DNA of 64,000 bases, taken from assembly GCA_030272585.1 (NCBI GenBank), contig BSYQ01000008.1, positions 1,674,001 to 1,738,000 on the forward strand. The letters are read 5' to 3'. Within the stretch, counting starts at the first letter, position 1; each line of letters opens with the position of its first letter. This DNA comes from Bryopsis sp. KO-2023. Lineage: Eukaryota; Chlorophyta; Ulvophyceae; Bryopsidales; Bryopsidaceae. Positions 46,759 to 57,185 of the stretch are shown here, in pieces. Both the position numbers and the translations under genes were made by a program. Below the pieces are notes generated by a model. The model did not search any database. It worked only from the letters and a program-made list of their open reading frames with translations, and was not told the DNA's origin.

Positions 46759-49700
46759 ATGATTCCGTCGGCGAATGTCCTTTCCCGACACCCTTTTCCT
46801 TGCAGTAGAGTGCTGGGTCGATTTCCGGCAAGGGTGCAGTGCGGCGCCGACTTCGACGCCTCCACGGTGAAGTCCTCGAAAAGACGAGGAAGGAAGGGAA
46901 AGAAGGGGGGTGGGGCCAAAAAAGCCAAAGAGGAGGAAAAATTCCAAGGGCTCGACCCAGCGGATCGGTGGAGATCGCCACAAGATGTGGAGTACGCCAT
47001 GGAGGTAGGCAACATCCCACATTGAATGATCAATTATGCATTGAGAGGTTGCTTGCTTCCATTATACGATATCCCAACAGTGGATGTTGGATTTTGATAT
47101 GTGCAGAAATTTCTGTAAAGAAAAAGATGGAGTCCTGATCATTTTCTTCTCTCCATATTTGATAAATGCACATGCAGAACTGCGCCCAATCCAAGCATCC
47201 TTGGATTAAAAAAAGTTCATGGTGGTGGAGGTCACCAATTTGTATTTTCATTTTTCGCAACCAATACGATCAAAAAATCAAATAACCAATTCCACAGCTA
47301 CGATTTGACATGATGCACCATTTTTCACTTGGATGTTTTCATGGCAGTCTAAAAATAGCACTTTTTTGTGCAGGAGTTACCACATCCTATTGTTGGAGGC
47401 GTCATTCAGGGAGCCATGGATCGATATTTCGGTAACAGCAGGGTTTTTTCCCTCCCCCCCCCCTCTTTTTTTCTGGCTTTTTTTTTGAACGTTCCATGGG
47501 TAGCACAACAATGTGGAGTTTTTCGGTCTTCGTTTCTTTTTTTCTTTCATGAATTTATTTTATCGCATTTAAAAAAAAAATAATAACTGGAACAGTGAGG
47601 ACGGGGCAAGAAAAATAAACCCCAAATTTGATGCGCAAAAAAAACAAGAGGGAAAAAAACAACTGTGTGATATGACAGACCAGAACCCGCCGATGAGTGC
47701 TCTGATGGACGATCTCTTCCAGAAAAAGTACAGCGAATCCAGGGTGGCTTTCGACTACTTAGAATTCCGCACTTATGAGGCAAGCTTGACACAAAAAAAT
47801 GATCTAAATGAGTTATATGAAGAAAAAAAAACACTGTCAAAATTGCTATTGCTTGGAAGAATTCATACCAGGATGTCTCGCATGCAGACTTGAGTGTGTA
47901 ACGAGATTCGGTTTTGTTTTTTATTTTTTTTCTTGTTGTCAGATTGAAGGCATGGGGATGGATCATATCGCTGGCTTTTGGGAGGATTTTGGCTACACGA
48001 AAGTGGAGGACCATGATATTTCTGAGTTTGATGTGACGTACCGATGGCTTGCACCCCCATCTGGCAAAGCGCTCCCCAGAATAGTTATTTGCTCCATCAA
48101 GGTAAGTTTCTGTCGTCTTTTTTTTTTTTCCTCCCAGGGAAGAATATTGTGTTTTTTGGGGGAAATCAATCTCATGTGTTGACAAAAAATAAAAAAAAAA
48201 TATCGTACCTTCCAAATCTTCCCTGGATGACATATTGGATTACTTATTATTTTCGTTTCAGTTTTCTGGATCTTAAAAACATTTTTTAATTTTTTGTTTT
48301 AAATGATATCAGAATCACAGTACTTTTTTTTCTTGTCGTGCTTAGTTGGAAGTGCTGTCGGAGCAGTCACAGCAAATGATTAAAAAGAGGTTGGGGACTT
48401 GGCCAGAAATGGCAAAAAAACATGTCAGTGGAGCGATCGCTGCGAGAGCCACTCCCTGGGATGCACCAACTTTGGTCAGTGTTTTTTTTATTCCGGATTT
48501 TCCATGCTGTGTTTCTGTTTTTTTTTCATTTCAGTTCATCCCCCCCCCCGGTTTTCAAAAAAGAGTATGACAGGTGGTTTTGAAACAGGCCTTTTTGCTG
48601 TGCTTTTTTGTTTTCGCCCTATTTTTCCAAAACTTTTTTTTTGCGATCGTGATGCTTGCTTTCTTCTTTTTTGTGGGTGGTGGACGGGCAGCAAAGGGTT
48701 ACGTGATAACATCGAAGGGGGTAATAAATCGTACATCTTATTTCTTTTTCGTAGGATGAGTTTGACCGGCTCTACACAGAAAGCGAATTCTCAGCATGGT
48801 GAGTTCCCTATACGGACATATTTTTGTCGACAGTGAATTTCTTGAACCAAAAAAAAAAAAAAAGGGAAAAATTCTGTGTCGTGCTGTCAAGATAAAAAAA
48901 CCCCACCACCCACCCACCCCCTGAAAGATTTAAAACAAGTATATATATACGTCCCTCCTGTTTGTTTCGTTCACCCCACAACTTTTTTTTCCCCACCCTT
49001 CCATCGTCTCATTTTTTTATTTTTTTTTTTCAATGAATGCTTTTGTCTTTTCTAGGGTTTTGATCAGCGGCTACGGAATTTCATGCGCTGCTCTGTCTGT
49101 CAACGAAATGTCGAATCCCGTCTACCGATTTGGAAAACCACCAACCCCCGTGACATTGGAGGGCATCCTGGAGGGCGTCGCCGAAAACCCAACTTTTTTG
49201 CTCAACCCAGGAGATGAAGCAGAAGTCCTGCATGTACGCCCTGTTTGTTTTTGGTAATCCTTTTTTTTTGTTGAAGCATCTAGGAAGAAGTCCTGCAAGT
49301 AAGCCCTGTTTTTTTTTTTGGTAATATATATATATATATATTTTTTTTCCAACTGCTCGACGGAGTCTCGTCGATTTTTTGCTATGTATTTGCATTGAAT
49401 ATATATTTTTTGTGTTTTTTTTTCGTTTTTTTTTTCAAGACGAATGATGCAGGGACTATAGCACAGTTTGCCACCATGGCGAATGTTTTGGAATACATCT
49501 TTGCAGATGGCCAGGTAACAAGAGCAAATTTTTTTGTCTTCCACTCATGCTTCATTTTTCAACCTTTTTATGTTATTTTGAAGTGTGCGTTTTGAGGTGC
49601 CGGGTTTTTTCTGTCGACTTTTTTAATTAACCAGAAGTTTTATTTTTTTTGTGGGGTGTTCTTGCAGAGAATGGTGGTGGTTGGTTCATACTTGAGTGAG

Positions 49701-50831
49701 TGAACCAAAAAAAAACGAATAAAATGAAAGAAAGAAGCTGGTTTGAAGTGTTTGTACTTTCTGGAAAACTTAAGAAAACCTAAAATAAGAAAACAATAAA
49801 AAACAAAAATCACGCCTCCAAAAAAAAATCCGCTGAAAAGAGAATGAATAGAGCTCTTATCGCTCACTTGAATAGTGGATGGGCAGCATGGTCTGACTGA
49901 ATTCAAAAACGATATATATATATATATTAAATATGTGATGTCAGATCTCTTATTTTTATCCACACAAATATCTATTCGTTTTTACTTATTTTTTGGGAAG
50001 GTTTTTTGAAACTGTTGATGATGATTTGCTTGCAATAACAGGTTGTGTTGAGAGGAGCATTTTGCCGGAGTGCAAGGATGAAAAGGTAGGCCGTATAACA
50101 CCATACATATCCCTGAGGGTCAGCGTTCAAGAGATTTTCTTTTAAAAAATATGTCTTTGTCGGTTTTGTCACTGCAGTGCTTGAAACATAACATCCTGCA
50201 TTCAAACTTGCAGCAGCCAGCTAGGATCCCCCCACCCCCCCGCTCAAAAAATAAAAATGAAAATAAAAAATAAACGCCGGCAAAGTCGCAACTTTTTGGT
50301 CAGTGTAAAAAAACAAAAGCAAAAAAAAAAACAAAACTGTTTTTTCCATTAAAGGGGGGGGGGTGCATTTTGGGAACTTTTTTTTTTAAACATTTGTTTT
50401 GTGTATGTTTTAAAGGGGGCTGGTTCGAAGCGATCGCACTTGTACGATGGAATCGATCCAGGATTGATGCAGAAAATGCTGTACAGCACAGCGATGGCAT
50501 TGCCAATGACTGCAGAGCAACTGAACGTCCAGAAAGAAATTCACAACAGAGCTCAAATGGATGGATACAACCTCAGAGGTACAGCAGAACAACCCCATCC
50601 GTTTTTTCCAAACTTTTTGGGAGAGGTTTCAAATGTATTGAAACGGATTTTTTTTAGCCGATCTGATTCAAAAAAAAAAAGCAATTTGGGGGGTTAATTG
50701 CTTTGCCTTGTTTGTGTGTGTGTGTTTTCGTTTTTTTCCCAGGGGAAGGTGACCCCGAGGAAGAAGCGATCATTGATAGATACTTGGAAATCATCATGGC
50801 GGAAAAGCAACAGCAACACAATGCCAACTGA
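46759..50831 (+). CDS. DUF1338-family protein (2-oxoadipate dioxygenase-like)
   Basis: Twelve exons, 46759-47004, 47374-47431, 47679-47779, 47943-48101, 48346-48474, 48755-48798, 49056-49233, 49440-49514, 49668-49695, 50042-50085, 50416-50578 and 50743-50831, join in phase to 437 residues. The layout matches DUF1338 proteins (bacterial HglS/YdcJ, rice FLO7), Fe(II) enzymes turning 2-oxoadipate into 2-hydroxyglutarate in lysine breakdown. Matching blocks are EFRTYEIEGMGMD, FWEDFGYT, RWLAPPSGKALPRIVI, ESEFSAWVLISGYGIS, EYIFADG and SYLSCVERSILPE. The three metal ligands I expect (His in the xxFR block, His in the NHVT block, Glu in the YIEF block) read Tyr, Cys and Ser, so catalysis is doubtful. 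The first 35 residues, basic and Arg/Ser-rich, could target an organelle. The third intron is GC-AG. The C-terminus is Gln-rich. Confidence 0.72.
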
Positions 50832-52010
50832 TATTTCCAAACGAAAAAAATGCTTTGAAGGTGGCTTTTGGTGTGCTTTGTTTTACCGTTTTTTCAGTTT
50901 TCTGGGAACGGATGATGCTTGAATCATGGTTAAGACGAGGAAAGGGGGGGGGGGATGACCTCCCTGAAATGCTAATGTAATTTAAGAAATGAAACTCTTT
51001 TCTAATCGCTGCGATGATGTGCCACTGATGTATCAAGATATCAGCAGCTGTTTGGGCACTGCCAAACTCATTTTATGGAGTGAGGAGTTTGAGAGAAATT
51101 GGATCAGCCTCAATTTTGACCCAAAATCAAAGCAGACATAGCGCATTATTTTTTCAGAATTTCGCTCACCAGAAAGTGGCCCTAACTCAATATTACAATG
51201 ACATGGTTGGAACGCAACATTGATATCTTCTTGTTGGTTGTCAGTTCTGTGGAAATGTTGATTGTTTTCTTGGATGTGGCCCATTTGTGGGCCCAAAATT
51301 ATCTTGTGAAAAAATTTTTGGGCCCTTTGTATCCTTGAGTATGATAGGCAATTTGTTTTTGTTTTTTTTGGGGGGGTCACAATGGGCCACAAGATACCAC
51401 ACTGTGCAGTATTGAAATTAACCGCAGCTTGTTTGATGGGCACTAAAAAACAAAGGGGCCGACATTACAAGTCAGCATTTTTCCCCAGTTTTTCTCTTTT
51501 GGTGGAAGATATCATGGAGGAAGAAATCCAACGAGGGGAACATCACGAGTGCTTAGGATTTCTCCCTCCATGATATCTTCCACCAAAAGAGAAAAACTGG
51601 AACCCAAAACACAATGTATTTCTTCCTGTAATTCCCATAATATGAAAATTCAATTCCTATGAAGGAACAAATGAAGGAGATGTCAGTGCTTGATTTCTGT
51701 TTGATGCATCTGTCTTTTCTCATTTTTTTTTAGAGGAAAGTTTATTTTATTTCTTTTCATTTGGGGGGGTGGGGGGAAGAATAAAAAGCGAATTCTGTTT
51801 ACACAATTGCCAAAATGTGTGGAACGGCGACCCATCACAAACAATCTTCAAGAAATCCTGCTCAAAACCCCCAGAGACCCCCGAAACCCAAAAAAGAATA
51901 ATCCCTACCCCCTTTTTTTTGTGAAACTTTTGATGCGATATCCTTTCTCACTTTTTTTTTCCTCTCTCTTTCACTCTTTTTCCCCAAAAAAAACCAAAAT
52001 GGGAAAAAAA
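50832..52010. other. Convergent intergenic region with hairpin
   Basis: Shared 3' flank of the DUF1338 and bL28 genes. It holds the large hairpin at 51485-51600, described separately, G-runs near 50945 and 51370, and no supported exon. Confidence 0.55.
51485..51600. repeat. Near-perfect 45-bp inverted repeat (hairpin)
   Basis: The left arm 51485-51529 and right arm 51556-51600 are reverse complements over 45 bases with one mismatch. The outer 35 bases are perfect, starting CCAGTTTTTCTCTTTTGGTG. The loop is 26 bases. No target duplication flanks it. If transcribed it would fold into a 116-base hairpin of small-RNA-precursor size; it could also be a recent fold-back duplication. Confidence 0.92.
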
Positions 52011-52673
52011 TTATCTCAATTCAGCCTTCTCATCTGGCATCATTCCCTCTCGCACGTACACGATACGGCCATCCAGGTATTTTGCCATAACTGGCGTTTT
52101 TCTCGATGCAGCCAGCCTTTCAGGATTCTTCATCTTTTTGTTACCGGGGTTCTTTTTGGTGGGCACCTAATCAGACAAGTTGGAAAAACAAAAAACTTTT
52201 CAAGAAATCTCTCTCCACAAATTTCCAGCCCAAAAAAACACACCATTGAGCATCTTTTCGGCTGCTGCTTTTTTTTCCTCCTGTCATTATGTGTTTCAGA
52301 GAAAATAATTTTACAAGCAGCAAAAACAGTTCGGAACTGAAAAATTGCGAAGGGCAGAATCGTCTCCATTGTTGCTATATTTTCGAGTAAGGACCCCTGT
52401 TTATAGGACAATGAGAAATATATCAGAAAAGATTACATATATGTATTATTTTGCTGACCTCCATGGGGTGCTCTTTCAGATACTGGATGCGTTCTGGTCG
52501 GCAATCCACGAACGGCAACTTCCAGAGATCGATGCCAGCGTCATCAGCCATTTTGTTCAATCCTTTTTTCTCGATAGTTCGAAGGGCCTGCCTCACAAAA
52601 AACGACACCCCCCAAACCACACAGATATTACTCCCTGCTTTTCTTTCTTTCTTTCTTTCTGTCTTTCTTTCTG

Positions 52674-52742
<69 letters not shown>

Positions 52743-53557
52743 TTTTTTTTTCTAATTGGTTGCGGTGAATAGGAAGCTTTGAGAGATATTTTAGTTTTAA
52801 ATGGACAGTTAGTGTTATGACAGATTGTTTGTCCTGTCCAATCTTTACAAGCGTCTTCTATATTTACACCAACTTATTTCTGGCAAATGCAAGAAAATGG
52901 TGACTCTCCCTTCCCCCTCCAGAAAAATTAAATTAAAAAATAACAAAAGAATAAGAAAAAGGAGCCTGGAAATGCACTGCCTTCTTGTTGCATCTCAAAT
53001 GTGTTGGGAAGCAAGCGATGCTGCAAATTACAAAAGAAAGGAAAAAAACAACAACAATACACGGTTCGATGTTGGCCTGTGAAGTGAAATTTTCCTTAGT
53101 TTACCTTGGTCGAAATTTTCATCTTCACCCATCGCTGCCCCTCAGGCCAGTAAATCTTTCGTTTCTGCAAGTTGACGTTCTGAACCTTTTTGTTCCTCTT
53201 GTGCGAGAAACTGATGGAGAAACCGTTGTTGCGCTTCTTTCCCGTCAGGTCGCACACGCGCTTGCCTAACCGAACCACACGAAACAACCCCAGTTACTCA
53301 CGCACATAAAGGTCTAATATCCCCGACGCCGCACTCTCGCGTTTCGTCCGTGATTCCAGAGGTGGCGAGGCACGATAAACCAGCATGGAACTTGTCCGAC
53401 TGGTGAGGACATACTCACTTTCCACGGGGACGACGGCCGCCCTCTGGACTCGTTGAGGTGTCGAGATTTGCACCCTTCTGAACGCGTTGGTGAGTCCCGC
53501 GAACTCCGATCGGGACGAAGAGGCCACCAGGGCCCGGGGCTTCAAAACCGAGTGCAT
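52011..53557 (-). CDS. rpl28: Plastid ribosomal protein bL28, nucleus-encoded
   Basis: Four exons read downwards: 53557-53419, 53265-53105, 52587-52459 and 52166-52011. They join in phase to 194 residues. The first exon is a Ser/Arg/Val-rich presequence ([20 protein letters not shown]...), suited to organelle targeting. The mature core starts at [20 protein letters not shown], continues [20 protein letters not shown] and [20 protein letters not shown], which is the cyanobacterial/chloroplast form of bL28, a large-subunit protein. After the usual end of the family the protein runs on for about 75 residues, ending PDEKAELR, a lineage-specific extension. A complex (secondary) plastid would normally need a signal peptide first; the N-terminus is not clearly hydrophobic, so it may be a simple transit peptide or an upstream exon may be missed. 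Confidence 0.9.
52641..52742 (+). repeat. (TTTC)n microsatellite
   Basis: About 25 copies of the tetranucleotide TTTC, with two GTCT variants near the left end, lie in the second intron of the bL28 gene. Confidence 0.97.
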
Positions 53558-54527
53558 CTTGGAAAGAAAGCTCGAAAGAATTCGAACCGATCAGGGGCAC
53601 CACGCGCGTTCAAGACTGGAAACCCCACACCGCAACACATTGTTGATGTACGGCACTTTCTGTACGGAACAATCGACTCAGCAGGGCGGCGACCACCGCG
53701 TCAGGTCCTGCGATGCAGCGCGCATCTGACCCTTATTGGAAGTTCAGATGAGAAAAGTCTGGCGGTGGGTGGTAAAGTGTGGTTTTCGAAACCCCATTCG
53801 TCTCTTTGTGTGTGTGTGGCGCGTGGGTTGGGCGTTGATCATCTGAGAATCGTGTGGTGGATAGGTGCTCGTTCGAATCCTGGGGTGCGGCGCCAAGACG
53901 GCGCGAAACCTCACCGGAAATCGGAGCTTGTGGCGGTTCGAGATGCTTGTGTTACGAAAATCAAGTGGGGTGTACGTCGGAATTTGAAATATCGCGCTTG
54001 TGATGAGGAACGCACACGACTGTTCTGCGCTGCGCCGCGTTTTGCGGTGATCGCCAGAATCGTTGGAGAAGGGGACGGCGCCTGGAGCCGTTCCGATTCG
54101 CTGCCGTTGATGGCTGGGACGTCGGCAGCCGCTGCGATGACGTTGTGTGGAGGTGGTGTTCTGATGGAGATGATTAGTAACGCCAATGCAAGGAGGCCTC
54201 AAGTCAATTTCGCCCGAATGAAAGATCACAGTCGGCGTGGAGGTGACCCTCGCTGTTGAGTGGCTGCAGCCTGTTTCGGGATTGCCAACGTGTCCGCGCT
54301 TTTGGTCAGTATACGGTTTTGCTGTGGGAGAAACTGGACTCTTTTGCGAAATTCGTTCGAGACAGCGTTCGCGTTCGCGTTCGCAAGTAATGATATTTTT
54401 CGGCTTGTCGGCGGTCGCGTTCTGAGAATCTTTTTTTTTTTCACCTCAGCTTTTGGCTGTTAAGTGTGAGTCGCGGGCAGTTTGGCGTTTGGTGTGGAAT
54501 GAAGCCACGTGTGACGCTGCAGAAATA
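53558..54527. promoter_or_regulatory. Divergent promoter region, bL28 and telobox Myb genes
   Basis: The 970 bases separate the start codons of two divergent genes, so both promoters should be here. The segment is GC-richer than the introns. A long plus-strand frame (to 54259) crosses it and the bL28 first exon antisense; I take it as a by-product of GC content. No individual element is identified. Confidence 0.45.
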
Positions 54528-57185
54528 ATGGACGTTGAACGAGCGGTGGTGCGAACAAGCCGTGCAAAGGCAGCAAGGAACATGCGAACGGTGGGTGCAT
54601 TCCGTGGCAAGTCGGCGTCGCGCGTTGAGTGCCGATGTTTTTTCGACGGGAAAAAGTGACGGTTTGGTTTTGGAATGAACAGGACGACCAAAGTATTTAT
54701 CTGGAGGAGCTGCTCCGAGAATGCAGAGACCTGTCGCCCTGCGAGGAGCTTTTCGGCGGGCCGGACTTCGCCGTCAGTTTCGAAGGTATTCTTAGCTGTA
54801 CCGTAGTGGGTGCCTACGCGCCAGATATTTTTTTTGCGTTTCCTTGAAGCCGGTGAGAAGGCGTCGCTAAATATATTCCCCCGTCGGTGTGTGCGTGCGT
54901 GTGTTGTTCGTCAGACAAGTCTGCTGCGAGGGATCGACCGAACTGCAACCCACAGGTAGGCCACAGAATCCCCCCACCTTTTCTGCTCCGTCCCTGCGTT
55001 CAGTCCCCCTCCCCGCTGCTGTTCGTAAACTTTTGAAAAGTGTTATTTTTGGCGTGCAGCTCTTCCGTCCATCTTTGTCAAGACTTCGCTTCAGTTTGTC
55101 AGCCGATTTACTGTTTTGGTTGTTTTATTTTCCTTCCTCGATACCGTCAGGTTGGCGACCATTGGAGCGCTGGGGCTGCTTTCCAAACCGACAGGGCAGC
55201 AATTTTTCCGTTCGACGCGGGCGCGAGCGCTGCGCGCGGAAAAAAAACAGTTTCTGCTGGACGCGCGGAACGGTTAGTCATGGATCGCAGAGACACCGTT
55301 GAGTCAACCAGTACCGTGGCGCCCCCTCGCAAGAGGAAAGCGCTGCACATCGGCGACCTGGAGCCGGAGCGAGACTCGCAGGACGACTCTCTCGTTAAAC
55401 AGGAGGGCCCATATTTCCTCGACTTCGGTGGGGATGGCGACGTTTTTGGTGGGGGTGGCGAGGCGCTTATCGGCGACCAGCATTGGGGGGAGCCGACGTT
55501 CGCCGAGTCCTGTTTGGTGGCTTTGTCGAGGAGCAGCGTCAGGACCACGGATTTTTTCGGGGCTGCGGAGCCGTCCGCTTATCAGCAAGTTTCCATAGAC
55601 GGAGTCGGAATCCCGCCGACGAGTTCGAACGATAATTCGTGGGGAGCGGGTGTCCCGGACGTCGGGTTTTCGGACGTCAAGACGTCACCCAACCTGCTGT
55701 TTGAAACCATCGACACGGGGAGTTTCGAACAAAGAAAACTCACGGTGGAATTATCTACGTTCAATGAACCGTGGATCCCCGTTCATCCCCGCCGAGCCGA
55801 AACCGGTGTGCTAGGCTGCGTCGGAAGCAATTCAAGCCTCGCCACCCCTCTGTTCCCCGAAACCGCCGCAACCCCTCCGTTTTGCCCTGCATCGCCCGGG
55901 AAAGAGGCGCCCGCGGATGACGACAACGAGGAAACGGAAGAAGACCAGGAGTTCAGGGTCGGGGAGGAGGAGTCGAAATCTTCCAGCACTGGCGCGGAGG
56001 ACCAGTCTGGTGGGGGCGAACCGGAATCTCTGGTTCCGCGTCGACGCTCTCGACGAAGGGTACACCCTACCGCGAAATTCAGGGGGGAGGAGGTTTGCTG
56101 GACTCCCGACGACAAGGACGAAACCGAGGACGAGGAAATCGGAGAGAGTCCGCGGAAGGGAACGAGGTCGAACCGAAGTCGGGGTGGTAATCGAGGCAAA
56201 CACCGACGGAGTCGTTGGGATGGCGCGGATGGCAGCAGGAGACGGAAACCGCACAACCCTTGGTACAGTGTCTTTGTTACTCTCCTCACCATATCACCCC
56301 AGGCCACAGCATTAACATAATATTTGTGCTTTTATTTTTTTACATTATATTTAAAAGTTTTTTTTTGTCCTCCACGAGTATAAAGGCAGTGGTCTTTTCG
56401 AAAATCAGAGGAAGTGGATGTTGTTGATTTATTTTTCAAGCAGTTTTTTTCACATTATTATTTGCTGCAGGACGCTGGATGAAACCCGAGCGCTGGTGCG
56501 GGGTGTGGAAAAATGCGGAGGAGGAAAATGGGCTGACATCAAAAGGCTGGGCCTCAAAGAGATTGGCTCCAGGACGCCGGTGGATTTGAAAGACAAGTGG
56601 AGAAACTTGTTGAGAGTGGCTCTGTTGCCTCCTGAACAGATGCGACTGAAAAAGGTGATCACAGGAGAAATAATAATAATATATATAATAATTTCTTTTT
56701 GGATGTGGGTGAATAGGCCCATATCATTAATGTAGTGGATCATTTTTGCCACCCTTTCCTGCCCAAAATTGCACTAACAAATCCCCATTTGCCCCCAGAA
56801 GGAAGATAGAGTCAACAAAACCCACAAAAATCCACTGCAGAAAAGACTGGGCTGCATGGGGCTCTCAACCTCAATACATTTGACCAAATAAGAAAAATCA
56901 TCACCATCATGAGATAAAAAGCATTCCCCCCCCCCCCCTCCCCCCAAAAAAAGAAAAGAAAAGAAAAGAAAGAAAGGTAGGCTTTCTATGTGGAGCTGAC
57001 AGTGGGGAAATGAGTAAATATGAGTATTTGTTTAGATTTGTTTTTGTTGGTTTCAGATTGATCGTCGCCAGGATTTGCCGATGGAAATCCTGCAGAGAGT
57101 GAAGGAGCTGGCCCAAAATAAAACCACCAAGAGATCGCCATCGACAAATCTCATGCATTGTAAAATGGCTAAAATATCTCATTAA
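54528..57185 (+). CDS. Telobox Myb protein (TRFL/telomere-repeat-binding type)
   Basis: Six exons, 54528-54590, 54683-54785, 54915-54955, 55151-56262, 56471-56654 and 57057-57185, join in phase to 543 residues. The N-terminal 400 residues are acidic, Ser/Gly/Pro-rich and look disordered, with a basic PRKRK near the start of that part and an RS/basic patch before the Myb domain. The Myb domain spans about residues 440-500: WTLDETRALVRGVEKCGGGK, then KWADIK and the diagnostic telobox VDLKDKWRNLL. After it comes a P-x-Q...P-x-E-x-L-x-R-V tail as in plant TRFL proteins. These bind TTTAGGG-type telomere repeats or telobox promoters in the nucleus. An alternative last exon beginning 56801 (KEDRVNK...) with its own stop is possible. 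A second in-frame ATG at 55280 could start a shorter form. Confidence 0.83.

Noticed and set aside
52641-52742. CRISPR-like regular repeat
   Set aside because: It is a simple TTTC tetranucleotide microsatellite in an intron, with no spacers.
53850-53900. Possible tRNA around GTTCGAATCC
   Set aside because: The bases flanking the loop do not pair into a T-stem and no acceptor or anticodon arms are found.
53453-54259. A 268-codon plus-strand open frame
   Set aside because: It runs antisense through the first exon of the bL28 gene and the promoter region, has Arg/Gly-rich composition expected of GC-richer DNA, and shows no domain or splice partner.
55040-55279. Upstream start for the Myb protein inside the 55040 open frame
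   Set aside because: The part before 55151 is intron: a chain of three small upstream exons from 54528 joins in perfect phase to the acceptor at 55150.
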